Assembly: GCA_007258455.2 (NCBI GenBank)
Contig: VDFB02270651.1
Coordinates: forward strand, 491,668,711-491,732,710
Direction: 5' to 3'
Source of the DNA: Sequoia sempervirens
Lineage: Eukaryota > Streptophyta > Pinopsida > Cupressales > Cupressaceae
DNA: 64,000 bases
Positions 25,975-37,763 of the stretch are shown piece by piece (position 1 is the first letter of the stretch; every line of letters starts with the position of its first letter). A program made the translations under genes and the position numbers. Under the pieces are notes generated by a model. The model had not been told where the DNA came from. It saw only the letters and a list, made by a program, of their open reading frames with translations, and did no database searches.

Positions 25975-26900
25975 GACTCAAAGAGTACTCGGCAAGCCAA
26001 AAAATTGACCCGAAGAGTACTCAGAAAAACTTAAAAAACACTTAAATTTTTGAAAAAAAAATATAAACTTTATGCAAAATATAGCTACAAAATGAATCAA
26101 ATGAGTTTGGTGGGAATTTGGAGGAAACACCCCCAACGAGATGCAAGGGTTTAGAGGCATTGCCCCAATAGGGTTGAGGGGTAGCGCCCCTCATGGGGGT
26201 TTGGGGGTAAAGCCCCCATTGGGGTCAAGGGGTAGTGCCCCTCGTGGGGGTCTGTGGGCAACACCCATAGTGGGGTCGAGGGGCAATGCTCCTTGTGGGG
26301 GTTTAGGGGCAAGATCCCCAATGGGGTCGAGGGGCAACGCCCCTCGTGGGGGTCTGTGGGCAACGCCCCCAATGGGGTCAAGGGGCAACACCCCTCGTAG
26401 GGTCTGGGGGTAGCACCCCCGCCACCAAGCCCAAATTAAGGCCTTTGAAACCACACAAAACTTCATCTTGCACACCATTTTCACAATTTTATCAATTAAG
26501 GGAGAAATTAGGTATTTGACACATTTTTGATAAAATTATTTTCTCTCCAACTACAATGTGAGGAAGCATGAGGGGTGTTCATGCATTTATAGGGCAAAAT
26601 CATGAATTTTTTGACTATTTTTCCTGCATTTTTCTTCGCTTTTTCTGTATTTGGCATTTTTTATGCATCTGGCATTTTTTTTATTGCACTGAAATTGCGT
26701 TTTTCTGACCTTTTTTAGCCCGTCTTTTCACCTTTTCATGGCTTTGTGAGTGTTTGAGGGTTTCCTAAGAGTACTCGACAAGCTTACAAAGAATAATTAG
26801 TGATTTTTTCAAGGTTTTTGCGAGTTTTTAGCTGCGAGTTACTCGTGTGACCTAAAATATGGTGAGTACTTTGCAACTCGATGAGTACTCGCCAGTTTTT
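25975..26900. repeat. Repeat unit bounded by GAGTACTCG words, enclosing a GC-rich minisatellite
   Basis: GAGTACTCGG and GAGTACTCAG occur at about 25984 and 26016, and GAGTACTCGAC, GAGTACTTTG and GAGTACTCGCC at about 26770-26895. Similar words on both sides of the minisatellite suggest one composite repeat of about 0.9 kb. The word is itself a palindrome, so orientation cannot be judged. No coding sequence. Confidence 0.45.
26150..26430. repeat. GC-rich 51-bp minisatellite, about five copies
   Basis: GGGGTC(A/G)AGGGG recurs near 26167, 26218, 26270, 26320 and 26372, a period close to 51 bp. Alternate units are more alike, giving a 102-bp higher-order repeat. Each unit has small inverted repeats such as GGGGCAACGCCCC. 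The period is a multiple of three, so all frames stay open and one reads as GSRGNAPRGGLWATPPM repeated. It stands out by GC content from AT-rich surroundings. No coding evidence beyond periodicity. Confidence 0.85.
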
Positions 26901-27649
26901 CCATCCATGGTTCAACCAATCGAAAATGGTGACTTAAACATGTTAAGCATATTAGTAAGTCATGACTAGGGTAAAAATTGCATTTTTCCATGGTTGCACT
27001 TGCAACAATGCGAAAACATGACTCTAACGATTGATTTTATCTGAAATTGCAATAGTAAAGGTCACAATTTTCACCTACGAATGTATCTAAAAATCACGAC
27101 TCAGCCTACATATCAGCCTACATAGATGTGACAAGATCGCAACCATTCAAGTTTTAGATCTTAAGCATTATGAAAACCCTATGCTTTTGCTGCCCAAAAT
27201 AACCCCATCCCTTGTAGGGGATGTTTTGGGGACAAAAGGATGGGTAGGAAACAACCCCACCACATTTCCTTTTCAAAATTAAAGAAATGTCCCTAGGATG
27301 CCCAAAAAATGCAAGCTATTCCTAGGTACAGCAAGGGATGGCTAGTGGTCCCCTATGGCTTAGGCACCTTTTTGGTGCTTTTTTTTTTTTTAAAAGACAC
27401 AATTAGGGGTCCCTGTCCCCCACACCCCTTTAAACAATACATCTAAACCTACAAAAAAACCCAAAACAACTAAAAAAATAAAACTCATTTTGACATTTTC
27501 CAACTTGTGAAGAAGAGAAAGAGGAGCAACAACAACGAGAATGGAATATCCCTACACTATTTTTTAAAATTTTTTTGCAAATATTTGATGAAATGAGAAT
27601 AACAATGCAAGAAACTGATTTTATTCTTTTCCAAAACATATGAAATACA
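26901..27649. other. No gene recognised; C/G-run-rich segment at 27180-27430
   Basis: 27200-27250 has small inverted repeats (ATCCCTTGTAGGGGAT) and CCCC/GGGG runs. The left end of element I's 3' LTR probably lies in this stretch or just before 27650, but I could not place it. Confidence 0.35.
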
Positions 27650-28991
27650 GAAACAACATTTTAGAAATATACATCTAGTTGTTATGACTTCTAGAATGTT
27701 AATGCAAAAAATTACTAACCCTATCTGCTGCAACAGAAAAAATGACAGAATATAGTAGCAAAATGTCTGCCGTTCTAAGTCTGATATAACCCACAATTTG
27801 AGGCAGTGAATCAACATGACAATATTCCAACGCCAAAAATCAGAAATTTCATAATAAACTGAAATAGGCTACTGTAGCAGCAGTATGGAATACTGTAGCA
27901 GTCATACAAAACACTATAGAAGTTGTACGGATTACTGTGGCAGCCCTCAAAAAATTGAAAAAATTAAGTATTTTTGCTCCAAACTCAAAAATTAAATAAG
28001 ACTCAAAAGTCTCCAATCCATCCAATCAATGAAGCACAAGTTTGAATCTCGGATGAATTCACTCAATCAACTGGAGGGTTTTCATCGCCAAAACTAATTG
28101 CCAAAAGGGAGTACAGTAACAACGTTTTAGAAATATACATCTAGTTGTTATGACTTCTAGAATGTTAATGTAAAAAAATACTAACCCTTATCTGCTGCAA
28201 CAGAAAAAATGACAGAATATAATAGCAAAATGTTTGCTGTTCTAAGTCTGATATAACCCAGAATTTGAGGCAGTGAATCGATATGACAATATTCCAACTC
28301 CAAAAATCAGAAATTTCATAATAAACTGAAATACGCTACTATAGCAGTGGTATGTAACACTGTAGCAGTCACACAAAACACTATAGCAGTTGTATGGATA
28401 AGTATGGCAGCCATCAAAAAATCAAAAACTTCAGTATTTTTGCTCCATACTCAAAAATTAAAAAAGTCTCAAAAGTCTCCTTCAATCCATCCAATCAATG
28501 AAGCACAAGTGTGAATCTTGGATGAATTCATCAATCAACTAGGAGGGTTTTTGTCCCAAAAACTAATTGCCAAAAGGGTTTTCGTCTTTCGGCTGAAGAA
28601 TGAACCAAGTTCAATCTCTCCAATAAACTAGGGTTTGATAAAATGCATAGAATGTCTTTTCTTTCCTCAAAATTCCTTTTATATGCATTTTTGATATAAT
28701 AAAATATTGTTATTGATAATTCTTCATTTCCCTCAAAAAGTGACTTTTAAAATCTTTTAATTTGATATTAATTTTTATCTCCCAAAATGGCCCTCTTTAA
28801 AAATTACTTTATGACCATAACCACCATTCATAAAATAATTAATTAAACATAAGTTGTCCTTTTAAAATAAAATGTTGCTAGACAACTTAATTAATTAATT
28901 ATTTTCCTTGTAGCATTCTAATTAGCCTATAGGAAATTAAATAGGCTAAGAGTCTTATGAAATTCTTTACGTTTGAGAAGGGGACATGACA
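27650..28991 (-). repeat. 3' LTR of element I (left end not placed), with a 467-bp tandem duplication
   Basis: The LTR head on the minus strand is TGTCATGTCCCC at 28991, preceded by a purine-rich tract. A perfect head hairpin is formed by TTAGCCTA (28922-28929) and TAGGCTAA (28942-28949). Two direct copies, about 27650-28116 and 28117-28575, share ATATACATCTAGTTGTTATG and repeated ACTGTAGCAG words. The outer boundary and target duplication were not found. Confidence 0.75.
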
Positions 28992-30412
28992 GTCCTTTCC
29001 CAAAATTGCTTTCCCTCAATCAATTGTAAATTAGGATGCTGAAAAATATGTTCACCTTCCCATGTAGCACCTTGTGGAGGCAAATTGTTCCAACGAACCA
29101 AGTATTTTGAAATAATCCTATTCCTCAATCTTTTTTCTCACACATCTAGAATGGCTTCAAGAACAAGAATTAATTTTCCTTCTTCATCCAATGGTGGAAG
29201 CTCTAGAGAAGGTAGAATGTGTTTCCTAAGCACCTTCTTGAGGCATGAAACATGTAATACATTATGAATTTTTCTATTCTTTAGCAAATCTAGCTCTAGG
29301 CAACATCCTTGATCCTTCCCACAACCCTGTAAGGTCCATAAAAGTGTGGGTTGAGTTTCTCTACCTCACTCTTCTTAAGTGAAGACTGCCTGTAGGGTTG
29401 CAAACTCAAAAAGCCCAAATCCTCAATCTCTAAGGTTCTCTCCAACCTATGTCTATCTAAATATAACTTTTACTAATTTTGGGCTTGTTGGAGATTTGTC
29501 TTCAGTGTTTTAAAAATATGTTGGCTCTCTTGAACCCAATCCTTTGCCTTTGGAACTCTAGTATTAGTAATGATCAAGTCCACAAAAGATGTAGCATCAT
29601 ACCAATACAAAGCTTTGTATGGAGTCATGCCAATCGACATATGGTATGTGGTATTGTAGCAATCCTCACAAAGGTAAAGCCATTTAATCCATGTTTTTTA
29701 TTGCCCTACCACATAAATCCTTAAATAGCCTTCAACCCATTTGTTAACAATTTCGGTTTTCCCATCTATCTGTGGATGATAGCTAGTGCTATTCCTACCA
29801 AGACATGCTAAGAAAATTGTTGTCTCAATCACTAACTATTTTCTTGGTAATCAATGTAACCTAAACACCTCTTTGAAAAATAATTCAGCAACTTGAGGTG
29901 CCTTATATTCTAAGGATATAGCATAGAAATGAGCAATTTTGGTTAATTTGTCCACCACCATAAAAATGCAATCCTTACTCTAAACCCGTGGAAGGCCACG
30001 ATGAAGTCCATGGAGATACTTTCCCATTTTTGTTCTAGAATAGGTAGGGGGTGCAAGAGACCTCCTAGGAAAGTATGCTCTAACTTATTCTGCTAGTAGG
30101 CTAAACACTCTCAAATACGCTTAAGGACATCATCCTTAAGTCCCTTCCAAGTGAACCTCTCTTTGATTTTCTTAGAGGTTTTAATATAACTTGGGTGTCT
30201 TGCCAAAGGTGTTTCATGGACAACTCTTAAGATCTTCTCCTTCATTTTTTATTTTGCAACAAGATAGATTTTGTCTTTGTACAAAATAACATCGTCATCC
30301 ACCCTATACCTATCATCTCGTACCTTCCCTTCCATGATGTCACAAGCAAAGGTATTTTTGGAATATTCTACCAAAAGATGAACTTTGCAATCAACTAAAA
30401 TATCAGCCATTG
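28992..30412 (-). pseudogene. Element I integrase and polyprotein C-terminus
   Basis: Minus-strand conceptual fragments in order: linker LVEYSKNTFACDIMEG; integrase zinc-binding region (HETPLARHPSYIKT...ECLA); catalytic core SMDFIVAFHGF, DKLTKIAHFYAIS and STSYHPQIDGKTE; then YNTTYHMSIGMTPYKALYWYDA, HNVLHVSCLKK and chromodomain-like YLVRWNNLPPQGATWEG. The tail GKQFWERTVMSP runs into the 3' LTR. This is the integrase plus C-terminal module of plant chromovirus-type Ty3/gypsy elements. The core keeps motif context, but several stops and shifts break the frame. Confidence 0.88.
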
Positions 30413-30599
30413 TGTAATAATCACCCTTAATTTTTTTTTAAAATTAAACTTGTTAGCTCCAAAACATAATGTAATGCTAAGCAACTTCCTTTCACTTTTT
30501 GATCACCAAGTTCCCAGTGTGGGTGAGGTGAGAGCATATAGTGTAAGGATTACAATTGATACTAAAGCTACTAAAAGTGACAACCACTTGTTCAGGGGA

Positions 30600-30810
30600 G
30601 TAAGTTGAGCATATCCACTTTGCAGTGGAAAAGCTGATACAATAATTAAATGTAAAAACAGGCTCTACCACTTTTCTGTGGTGAGTGAGAATAAAAAAAC
30701 CACTTGTTTAGTGGGGTGAGTACAATAGCCACGTATGTGGTGGGATGAGCAAATAAAACCACTTATGCAATGGGGTGAGTAGTAAAACCACTTATGCAAT
30801 GGGCCAATAA
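30600..30810 (-). repeat. Cluster of CCACTT...AGTGG hairpins in the U5 part of N
   Basis: Short inverted repeats occur in a row: 30615-30628, 30667-30682, 30700-30714 and 30728-30741, followed by two ACCACTTATGCAATGGG copies. Spacers carry GGGGTGAGTA. Solo LTR L has similar ones at 33651-33700 and 33738-33760. Confidence 0.7.
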
Positions 30811-32238
30811 CAAGAACAAGAGTAGAATTAAAATGCCTTTAAGAATTTGAGTGATACAAAAAATGGGCTGAGCGACTCTAAGCGGGAATGGGAATGGCTT
30901 CCAATTTTTGAATTCTGCAGATGAAGAAGGCGATGCTGATGCCGACTTTGAGGACGACAATGATGATTTGGGTCGGGTTTTTGTGTTGCTCGAAGGTGGG
31001 GGATGGTCTTGCTGGCCTCCTCTTTGCTTTGTTGGTGTGGTTCCTGCAGTTGCCGCTGATAACCCTGATGCATTGCTTGCTTCTGCTTCACCGATTGCTA
31101 CTATTCCTTGGCGTTTGGAGGTGCATCATAGTGTTGATCTCTCTCTGCGATGGTGCTTGGTGGTGTTTGCGGGTGGGGTTGTTTGGGTGAAAGTATTGCT
31201 TCCTTTCCCATCTCCTTTGTTGTTCAATTCTTTGCCTTTGTGCCAGTGGCCTCCTCACCGTCTAGGCTCAGTTTCTGCTGGGGTTTTCTTTATTGGAAAT
31301 GCTCGTGCTCTACTGCGTTTGGAGGCGCTTCACTGTGTTGGGTCCTCTTTGAGTTGGGGTCTCGGTGTTGGTTTCTCTCTGTGCTTAGTGCTGCAACCCC
31401 TTTTTCTTGTTCTCCTTGATGGGGACTTGAGTTTGGTGGCGGCTGGTGGTGTTTTGGAGCTCTGCTCTTCGCTGGAGATGGGGGTCTTGCTCTGCTCTCC
31501 CATGTTTTTCTTCCCTTTGGTGATTGTGCTCGGTTGGTGGTACTCTGTGTCTTTTGGTGTCTCTAGAGTGTCCTCTTCCTTTGCTTGTTTGAGGAGTATG
31601 GGTTCTTCTTGTAAGTTCCTTTGGTGGTTTAGGAGACCTTGCACTGTTTCGTTGTGGTGGAGTTTGTGCTTCAAGAAGGCTTCCTGGTCGGTGGAAGTGG
31701 TTGTTTTGGTGCTTGTGGTTGGTTGGGGGAGGAAGCTGTTGCTTGTCTCTCTCTGGTTCCTACTAACGTGGCATGGCATGGAGATACCTTGTTCCCTCTT
31801 TGGGCTTGATTCTTTCTTGCCTTGGGTGGGCTCCTTTGTGGCTTGCCGTGGGTTTTCGGTTTGTGGGGGTTCCCTTGGTTTGTTGGTCGCCCCTTGTAGT
31901 GGATGGAGCTTTTTCTAAGGAAGGAGTTGATGGTTATATGGTGTTTTGGGCTGATGAGGTTGTTGGTTGGGAGGCTATTGTTGTGTTCTACTAGAGTTCT
32001 TGCTTGTTACCATGTTCTACAAATGCTATATTCAATAGAGGTGAATATTGCTCCTATTAAGGTGGAGCCCTCTCCTATTGAGGTGGAGCTAGAGGCTGTA
32101 GAAATGGTGGGAAGTGCTTCTCTCCTTTGTTGGTCCCTATTGAGGTGGAGTGTGCTTGCTCTGGAGGGAGGTTTCTTTGGTAGTTCTGGTCTCCACTTCT
32201 TCCTCTCCTATAGAGGGGAGCCCCATCCTTTTGAGGTG

Positions 32239-34103
32239 GTGTTTGTAATGTCCCCATTTTGGCCATACGCTCTTTTGTGATTGATAACCTATTTCCGGAA
32301 ATCCGTAGGTTGATCAGAAGTGAAATTAGGGTTTCCTTCGCTTGGTGGGTTTTTGGCGTTTCTCGGGATTTACTATTTTTAGTAAGTTCTAATTTTGGCA
32401 GTGGTCCAGTTGGCAACTCTTCAGTAAGTTTCCTTTTTAGTTGGAGCAGTTGTTTGGTTTTGTTTCTGGCTTTTTGGAGCAATTTTTGGAGAAATCATTT
32501 AATTAAAGGCAATTAATGTTATATTTTAATATTGACCCCTTGGCCTAATGAGATGACTTGAAGTTGTGTTGAAAAGGTGGTCATAAAGGGTGGACGACTC
32601 ATAAATGAAATATTTGATATTTCATAGTCTTTAATGCCTTGGAGTTTGGATGCCAAAAGGTGATGAAATAAAGTGATTTCAAATTTAAAAAATATATATG
32701 TTTCAAAAAGGGAACTTTTGGCATCCCTTTCTTGGAGGAGTTTTGGGAATTTGAGAAGTCACCTCTTTTTCTATAAAAGAGAAGTTTTGCTCCAGCTTTC
32801 TTCATTCATGAACTTATGCTAATGTTATGCTGTCGAGATGACAACTTGATTTCTATTTCGAGGGATGCATACCTCCTAGTTCCAATCCAATTTCGTGTTT
32901 GAAAGACAACACCTAGTTGGTCTTTTTGCTGCTTCTCAATCAGACTAGCAGATTGTGCTTCAAAATTGGTGAATTTTGGTGAGAATTTCAGTTTTAATGT
33001 TGCTGGTGTATACACAGCTGAAGGTGTTTTTCATTTACAGCTTTTGGTGTGAATTTAATTTGGTTATGGGTATTTGATCATTGCAATTCTATGACTATGG
33101 CGACCATAATTGAAGGTTTTCAGATTTTAATTCAAAGTTTCTGATTTTTCCAAGTGAAATTGCCCCTCTTGAGGGGTGTACCTTTTCATGAGAGCTTTGG
33201 AATTCGTGCACGAAATATATCTTGAGTTTTGATGCAGATTTATGGTCTGATTCTGGGCGCCAACCTCCTAGAAAGCATCTGCAATTGATTTCATTCAATT
33301 CAGAGGTAATTTGGTAAAGTTATGAGCATTTCATTGAGTCACAGGGTGCTGGTTTACAGTTTCAGTTTGCTGATTTTTATTATCAGACTTCAATAAGATC
33401 AGATTTTGGCTTCATTTTCAGTGTTTGAGAGCTTTGTAATTTGAGAGGATCATTCTTCACATATTGGCATTGTTTTATCATTGTAATACTAGTAAATTGC
33501 AGAGTATTTTGATTATAAGGTTGTGCATTAGTAGTACTAATCCAACCATTTGTTATTGCTGCATTTACTTGTAATTCCTAAAGCAAACATTAATTACCCC
33601 TGGATGGTTTACCACCAGTGTGGAGAATAAACTTTGTATCTCTCATTTGTACCCACTGAAAAGTGGTGAATCCCCACTCACGAGTGGATGCCCGCCGCAG
33701 GGGATGAATTGGTTTTGCATTGTAATGTTTTTCCCCCCACTATTCAAGTGGTAGCGTGGAAACTCTCATGGCTGGTTATCCGCCTAAGTTCATTTCAGTT
33801 TGTAATAGGTACTCCGCCATATGTTAGCACCTCGCCTTCAAAAAGATCTTGTGTGCACATTCTTGGCGTTGAGTTTTATCATTTACTTTCAGTTGTATTC
33901 AGTTTCAGTTATTGAGTTATTTAGATCCTAGGGATCCTCTGACCATATGCCCGCCCCTCTTCCTTCAGTGGTTTTAGGGTGCATTCTTAGTTAGAGTTAC
34001 TATTCCGCATCATTTTGGTTTTGGAACTAACCTTAACGGGTGTGTGTTGCATTGTAATTGATATTGAAAATCAAGAAAAAATTAAGGGGCTTATTTCATT
34101 GTT
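32239..34103 (+). mobile_element. Solo LTR L inside O
   Basis: L spans 32244-34098. It starts TGTAATGTCCCCATTTTGG and ends GGCTTATTTCA. The flanks are GTGTT and TTGTT, a duplication with one mismatch. It has a head hairpin AACCTA (32287-32292) with TAGGTT (32307-32312), a dyad at 32369-32386, a TATA box at 32772-32779 and AATAAA at 33626-33631. No internal region follows. Its end (AATTAAGGGGCTTATTTCA) resembles that of N (AATTAAGGGTGATTATTACA on the minus strand), so both belong to one family. Confidence 0.7.
32772..32779 (+). promoter_or_regulatory. TATA box of LTR L
   Basis: TATAAAAG about 530 bp into the LTR, after the U3 dyad and before AATAAA at 33626-33631, gives a normal U3-R-U5 order. 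Confidence 0.6.
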
Positions 34104-34694
34104 GGTGTTGGTGTTTGGTTGGTTGGTGCAATTTGAAGAACGTATCTTTGTAGCAATTTGTGATTCTTACCCCTCTTTTGGTGGGAATCTGTTAGGCTCA
34201 TTTTTGTCTAATTTGAGCGAAAGGTCTGTTGCAGTTCACCTGCTGCAAGTGATTTGTGGCCTGGTTGTTTTAGGTAGTCTGTTGGGCTTGCAGTATTGTG
34301 GGTTGTTTCTTGGCTCAAGGCCTTTGTTGTTTCTCTGTCCTTGACTTAAGACTGGTTTTTGTCCTAAGTGTTTTGTTGCTCCTAGTTGTGGTGCTAGGTT
34401 TGGGTTGTTAGTCTATCTTTGACTCAGGACTGCTGTTGGTTCTGAGTGTTTTGTCACTCCTAGTTTGGTGACTAGGTGTTGTTTGTGTCTCTGCTGTGCT
34501 ACTGCAGTGTCTCCGCTGATATTGGCTCTCTGTTTCGTTGGCAATGTTTGAGACTTTGTTGTTTGGAAGTGTCCTTCTCTTAGCTCTGTAAAAGGTTCTT
34601 GGTCCTTTCAAAACCTTGCCTACCTTATCAAAAACAAGAACAAGAGCAAGGTCACCAATTGTAAGAACCCCACTTGGTTTTAGACGATATTTTT

Positions 34695-37582
34695 CCGATT
34701 GTTTCTTAGTTTGACATATGCAACATTTTGTCAAACTTATTGCACGCTAAGAGGACTGTGTGTTTTAGTGACTTTCAGATTTGCAAATAATATGGAATAA
34801 TAGTATCAAATGGATAACTTTATTCATGGCAATAAGAAAAGACATCTAATGCAATGGAAGAGTCTTCAACATTACATTTTGAGCATAAAATGATAGTCAT
34901 TGTGTACACAACAATACAAAATGCAAATGTAATGTTCCCTTTTGGGATAACCCTAATTCTTGCCCTAGAAACACAAGTTAATGCAGTTAGGGTTATGATC
35001 TACCAATTAGATGCTTTAAGAGGAGTGAATCTTGGTTTAAGTCTTGCAACCATGTTAGACAACATTGGAGTATAATTTATAAAAACCAAACATATAATAA
35101 ATATCATTGTCTATCTAACATATCAAACATGTATAAATATCCTAATCTATTTACACAATACAATTATATAAGGCAAACCACATCATATTCAGGGAAGTTC
35201 AATCATAATAAGAATTGGATGGGAAAGATAAGTCTGCTCGAAGCTATCCATCTAAGCCCAAGAGCAGATATACCATCCCTCTTGGCTCTCGATGGCATGA
35301 CCTACCGTCATCCACCCTAGGAGTGGCGTGCTTAGGGATACACTTGTAAGTTGTACCTGCTTTCCTTATCTATCCTCATCCCCCCTAATTATGATTGAGG
35401 ATCCCTCAAGTCTAATCCAACAACCAACCATGCAAGAGTTGGGGAGAAGATTACCGTAGGAGGCTTGTAGACATCCTCTCTCTAAGCCCAAGAGCGGATA
35501 TCACCCCCTTGGCTCCCGATGGCATGACATAACGTCATCCACCCTAGGAGTGGTATGCCTAGAGATAAGTCTAGTATTTGCTCAACCTATTGGCATTCCC
35601 TCCCAACGTTCCCCTATGGTTGATTGTTAAATATAAATAACAAGACGTATTGCATTCGATAATTAGATGTCCAAAACATACTAGTAATGTTACAAGAATA
35701 AATAGTATGCATGATCTTGCTACTTCAAAATGACATTAATTAATAACAATAACTAGATGAATATCATTATGTGTAAATTGTATTTTGCCATATTGTTATT
35801 TAATCTCATGGAATATATATATTAATCTTGACTATCTATATTCCTAATGCATTTATCAATATCTTTGTTTAAATATATTTATCAATCATTAATTGTATAT
35901 TTATCAATCATAAATATATTTAAATATGTTTGTCCCACATAATATATTTAAATATATTTATAAAGCATCAATTGTTATTACGTATTTTTTAATCAGCAAG
36001 AACTAAAATTCACATCTGTAGTTAACAATTCTTATTTTCCTAAGTACCTAAATTAGTTGTCCACCCTTATTTATCATGTAATAGCACTTACCTTTCTGTA
36101 TCGAACTGTAGAGATATCTGCCTTTCTTTCTTCTTTTTCTCTCAGCCACGATGCACTATCAATAATCACATTATAAATATAATTGTTATTTTCAAAATAA
36201 ACACACAACTGGCAACTACAGGTAGGAGCATGACAATGAACTCGCCTAGCATATGAAGACCTCCCTTGCAGATATGCATGCCCAGAATACATAGCTGCAC
36301 CTATTCTTCATCCCACAACAGGCAGATAATGGTTATTGCAGGCCTGTAGGAACCTGCACCTCTCTAGAATCCACACACCATCTTCCTATAGCCTCACGTG
36401 ATGGCAAAGGGGCAGCGCTAGCACATCCATAAGCTTCTGCACCTCATTTATAAACCCCACGTCCTCCAGTGACACCCACAAGCAGGTTATCTATGGCTTT
36501 AGAAAGCTAACGTATCACAGCAAGACACAATGCCAATTGTCCAAGGGTTCATACATTAAATGCTCTTCAACCCCATGCCTCACTGAATGTGCAAACCTCC
36601 TTCAAACACCCAACCAAGAGTGTGGAATTGGTAATATCTGTTAATTTGGATAACTCCACTAAGAATCGACTATCAACAATACCCAGCTGATGCAAACAAT
36701 ATTAGTATGACCTCTTCAACCAATTGACCCATCTGGCAAACCCCTACTTTCAACAATGCATGGAAGTTATCGTTATCTCCAAGTTTGTATCCAAAGGAGA
36801 CTCACAAACTTGTACAATATCGCCCACAATGGAAGACCTGAATGATCTCCCCTAAAACCAGCTAGGGTGGAATCGTTTCACGACTGAAACTAATCTTCCC
36901 CAAAGGGCTTTCGTCCTCCAGAGGCTGAGATGAACCAGGTTCAATCTCCAGAACCACAAGGGTTTCAATTAGAGAAATAGAATAAACTGAACATCACCAA
37001 ATGAGCTCCCATAACCCCCTTTGATACTTTTCCTGCCAAACTCTCCAAAAGCTTCTATTTAAAATTCACTTTTTAATTTAAACTCCCCTTTAGCTCTGAA
37101 AACGACCTTTTTATTAAAATAATGATAATTTGACACACAAGGCCCCTATTTTATGCATCTATGATTTAAAACATTTCATCTTGGTTCTAACGAGCTATAA
37201 CACTAAGGTAGCTTTTAAATATGTTAAATAATATTTGGCAACCTTAGTAAAATGATTAAAATAAAGCCATTAATATACTCATTTTGCGGAAACTGTCAGA
37301 ATATATTTGAATCGGAAACTGACTACACTGAAGTGATCTCGATGAAGAATAATGATAAGAGAAGCCGACCAAGCGACTTTCTATAAATAGACGCCCTCTC
37401 CAAGATTCTTGGAGAGCACACTAGAAGCCATAAATCACCTTGAAAAGCAGCATATGAGTCTACCAGACCACCTGAGCTCATTGGTGACATCCAATTACCC
37501 CTTTGATCAAGCTGACACCAACACAAAAAGCCATCACCAATTGCAAAGCAAGAGAACCTAAAAATGGGGACATCACACCGAT
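34695..37582 (-). mobile_element. Solo LTR K, 2.9 kb
   Basis: K spans 34700-37577 and is flanked by a perfect CCGAT duplication (34695-34699 and 37578-37582). Its minus-strand start is TGTGATGTCCCCATTTTT and its end CTAAGAAACA. A near-perfect hairpin CTCTCCAAGA/TCTTGGAGAG lies at 37398-37417 beside CTATAAATAG. An internal duplication (about 35245-35335 and 35475-35565) carries CTAAGCCCAAGAGC and CATCCACCCTAGGAGTGG. No coding sequence. Confidence 0.85.
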
Positions 37583-37763
37583 GGTTCTACCATCCAGTGT
37601 TACATTGTGGGCTCTTACAATATGATTCAAATTGAATACATATCTATTGTATAACCGTAATGTGATATGAAGATGAAATAGACACCCCAAATGAATGCCC
37701 AACTCAGGAAACAAACACCCAAGCAGTGTTAAAAAAATGATGCCTCAGGAAAGTAGCAATGGA

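Larger units (their letters stand above)
30807..34645 (+). mobile_element. Insert O: LINE-like (non-LTR) insertion, interrupted by L
   Basis: The segment is flanked by a 14-bp direct repeat AACAAGAACAAGAG (30807-30820 and 34632-34645), and the right copy is preceded by TTATCAAA, as expected for an A-rich 3' end. After removing L it is about 2 kb and T/G-rich on the plus strand. A 336-codon plus frame (30908-31918) begins NSADEEGDADADFEDDNDD and then becomes a Leu/Val/Trp/Ser-rich string reflecting base composition. I see no reverse transcriptase or endonuclease motif, so it is a truncated LINE or its 3' part at best. Confidence 0.55.

Noticed and set aside
26141..26484. Gly/Pro-rich repeat proteins on both strands
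   Set aside because: Open frames are a by-product of a 51-bp minisatellite; both strands and several frames stay open.
30908..31918. 336-codon plus-strand frame as a host gene
   Set aside because: After a short acidic start it is a low-complexity Leu/Val/Ser/Trp string that follows from T/G-rich DNA. No domain is visible, and it lies in a truncated LINE-like insert.
30413..34659. 30413-30820 as the 3' LTR of a two-LTR element N with an internal region at 30821-34659
   Set aside because: It does not match the segment at 34660 onward, while the 14-bp duplication around O and the CATTG duplication show that these are parts of one solo LTR.
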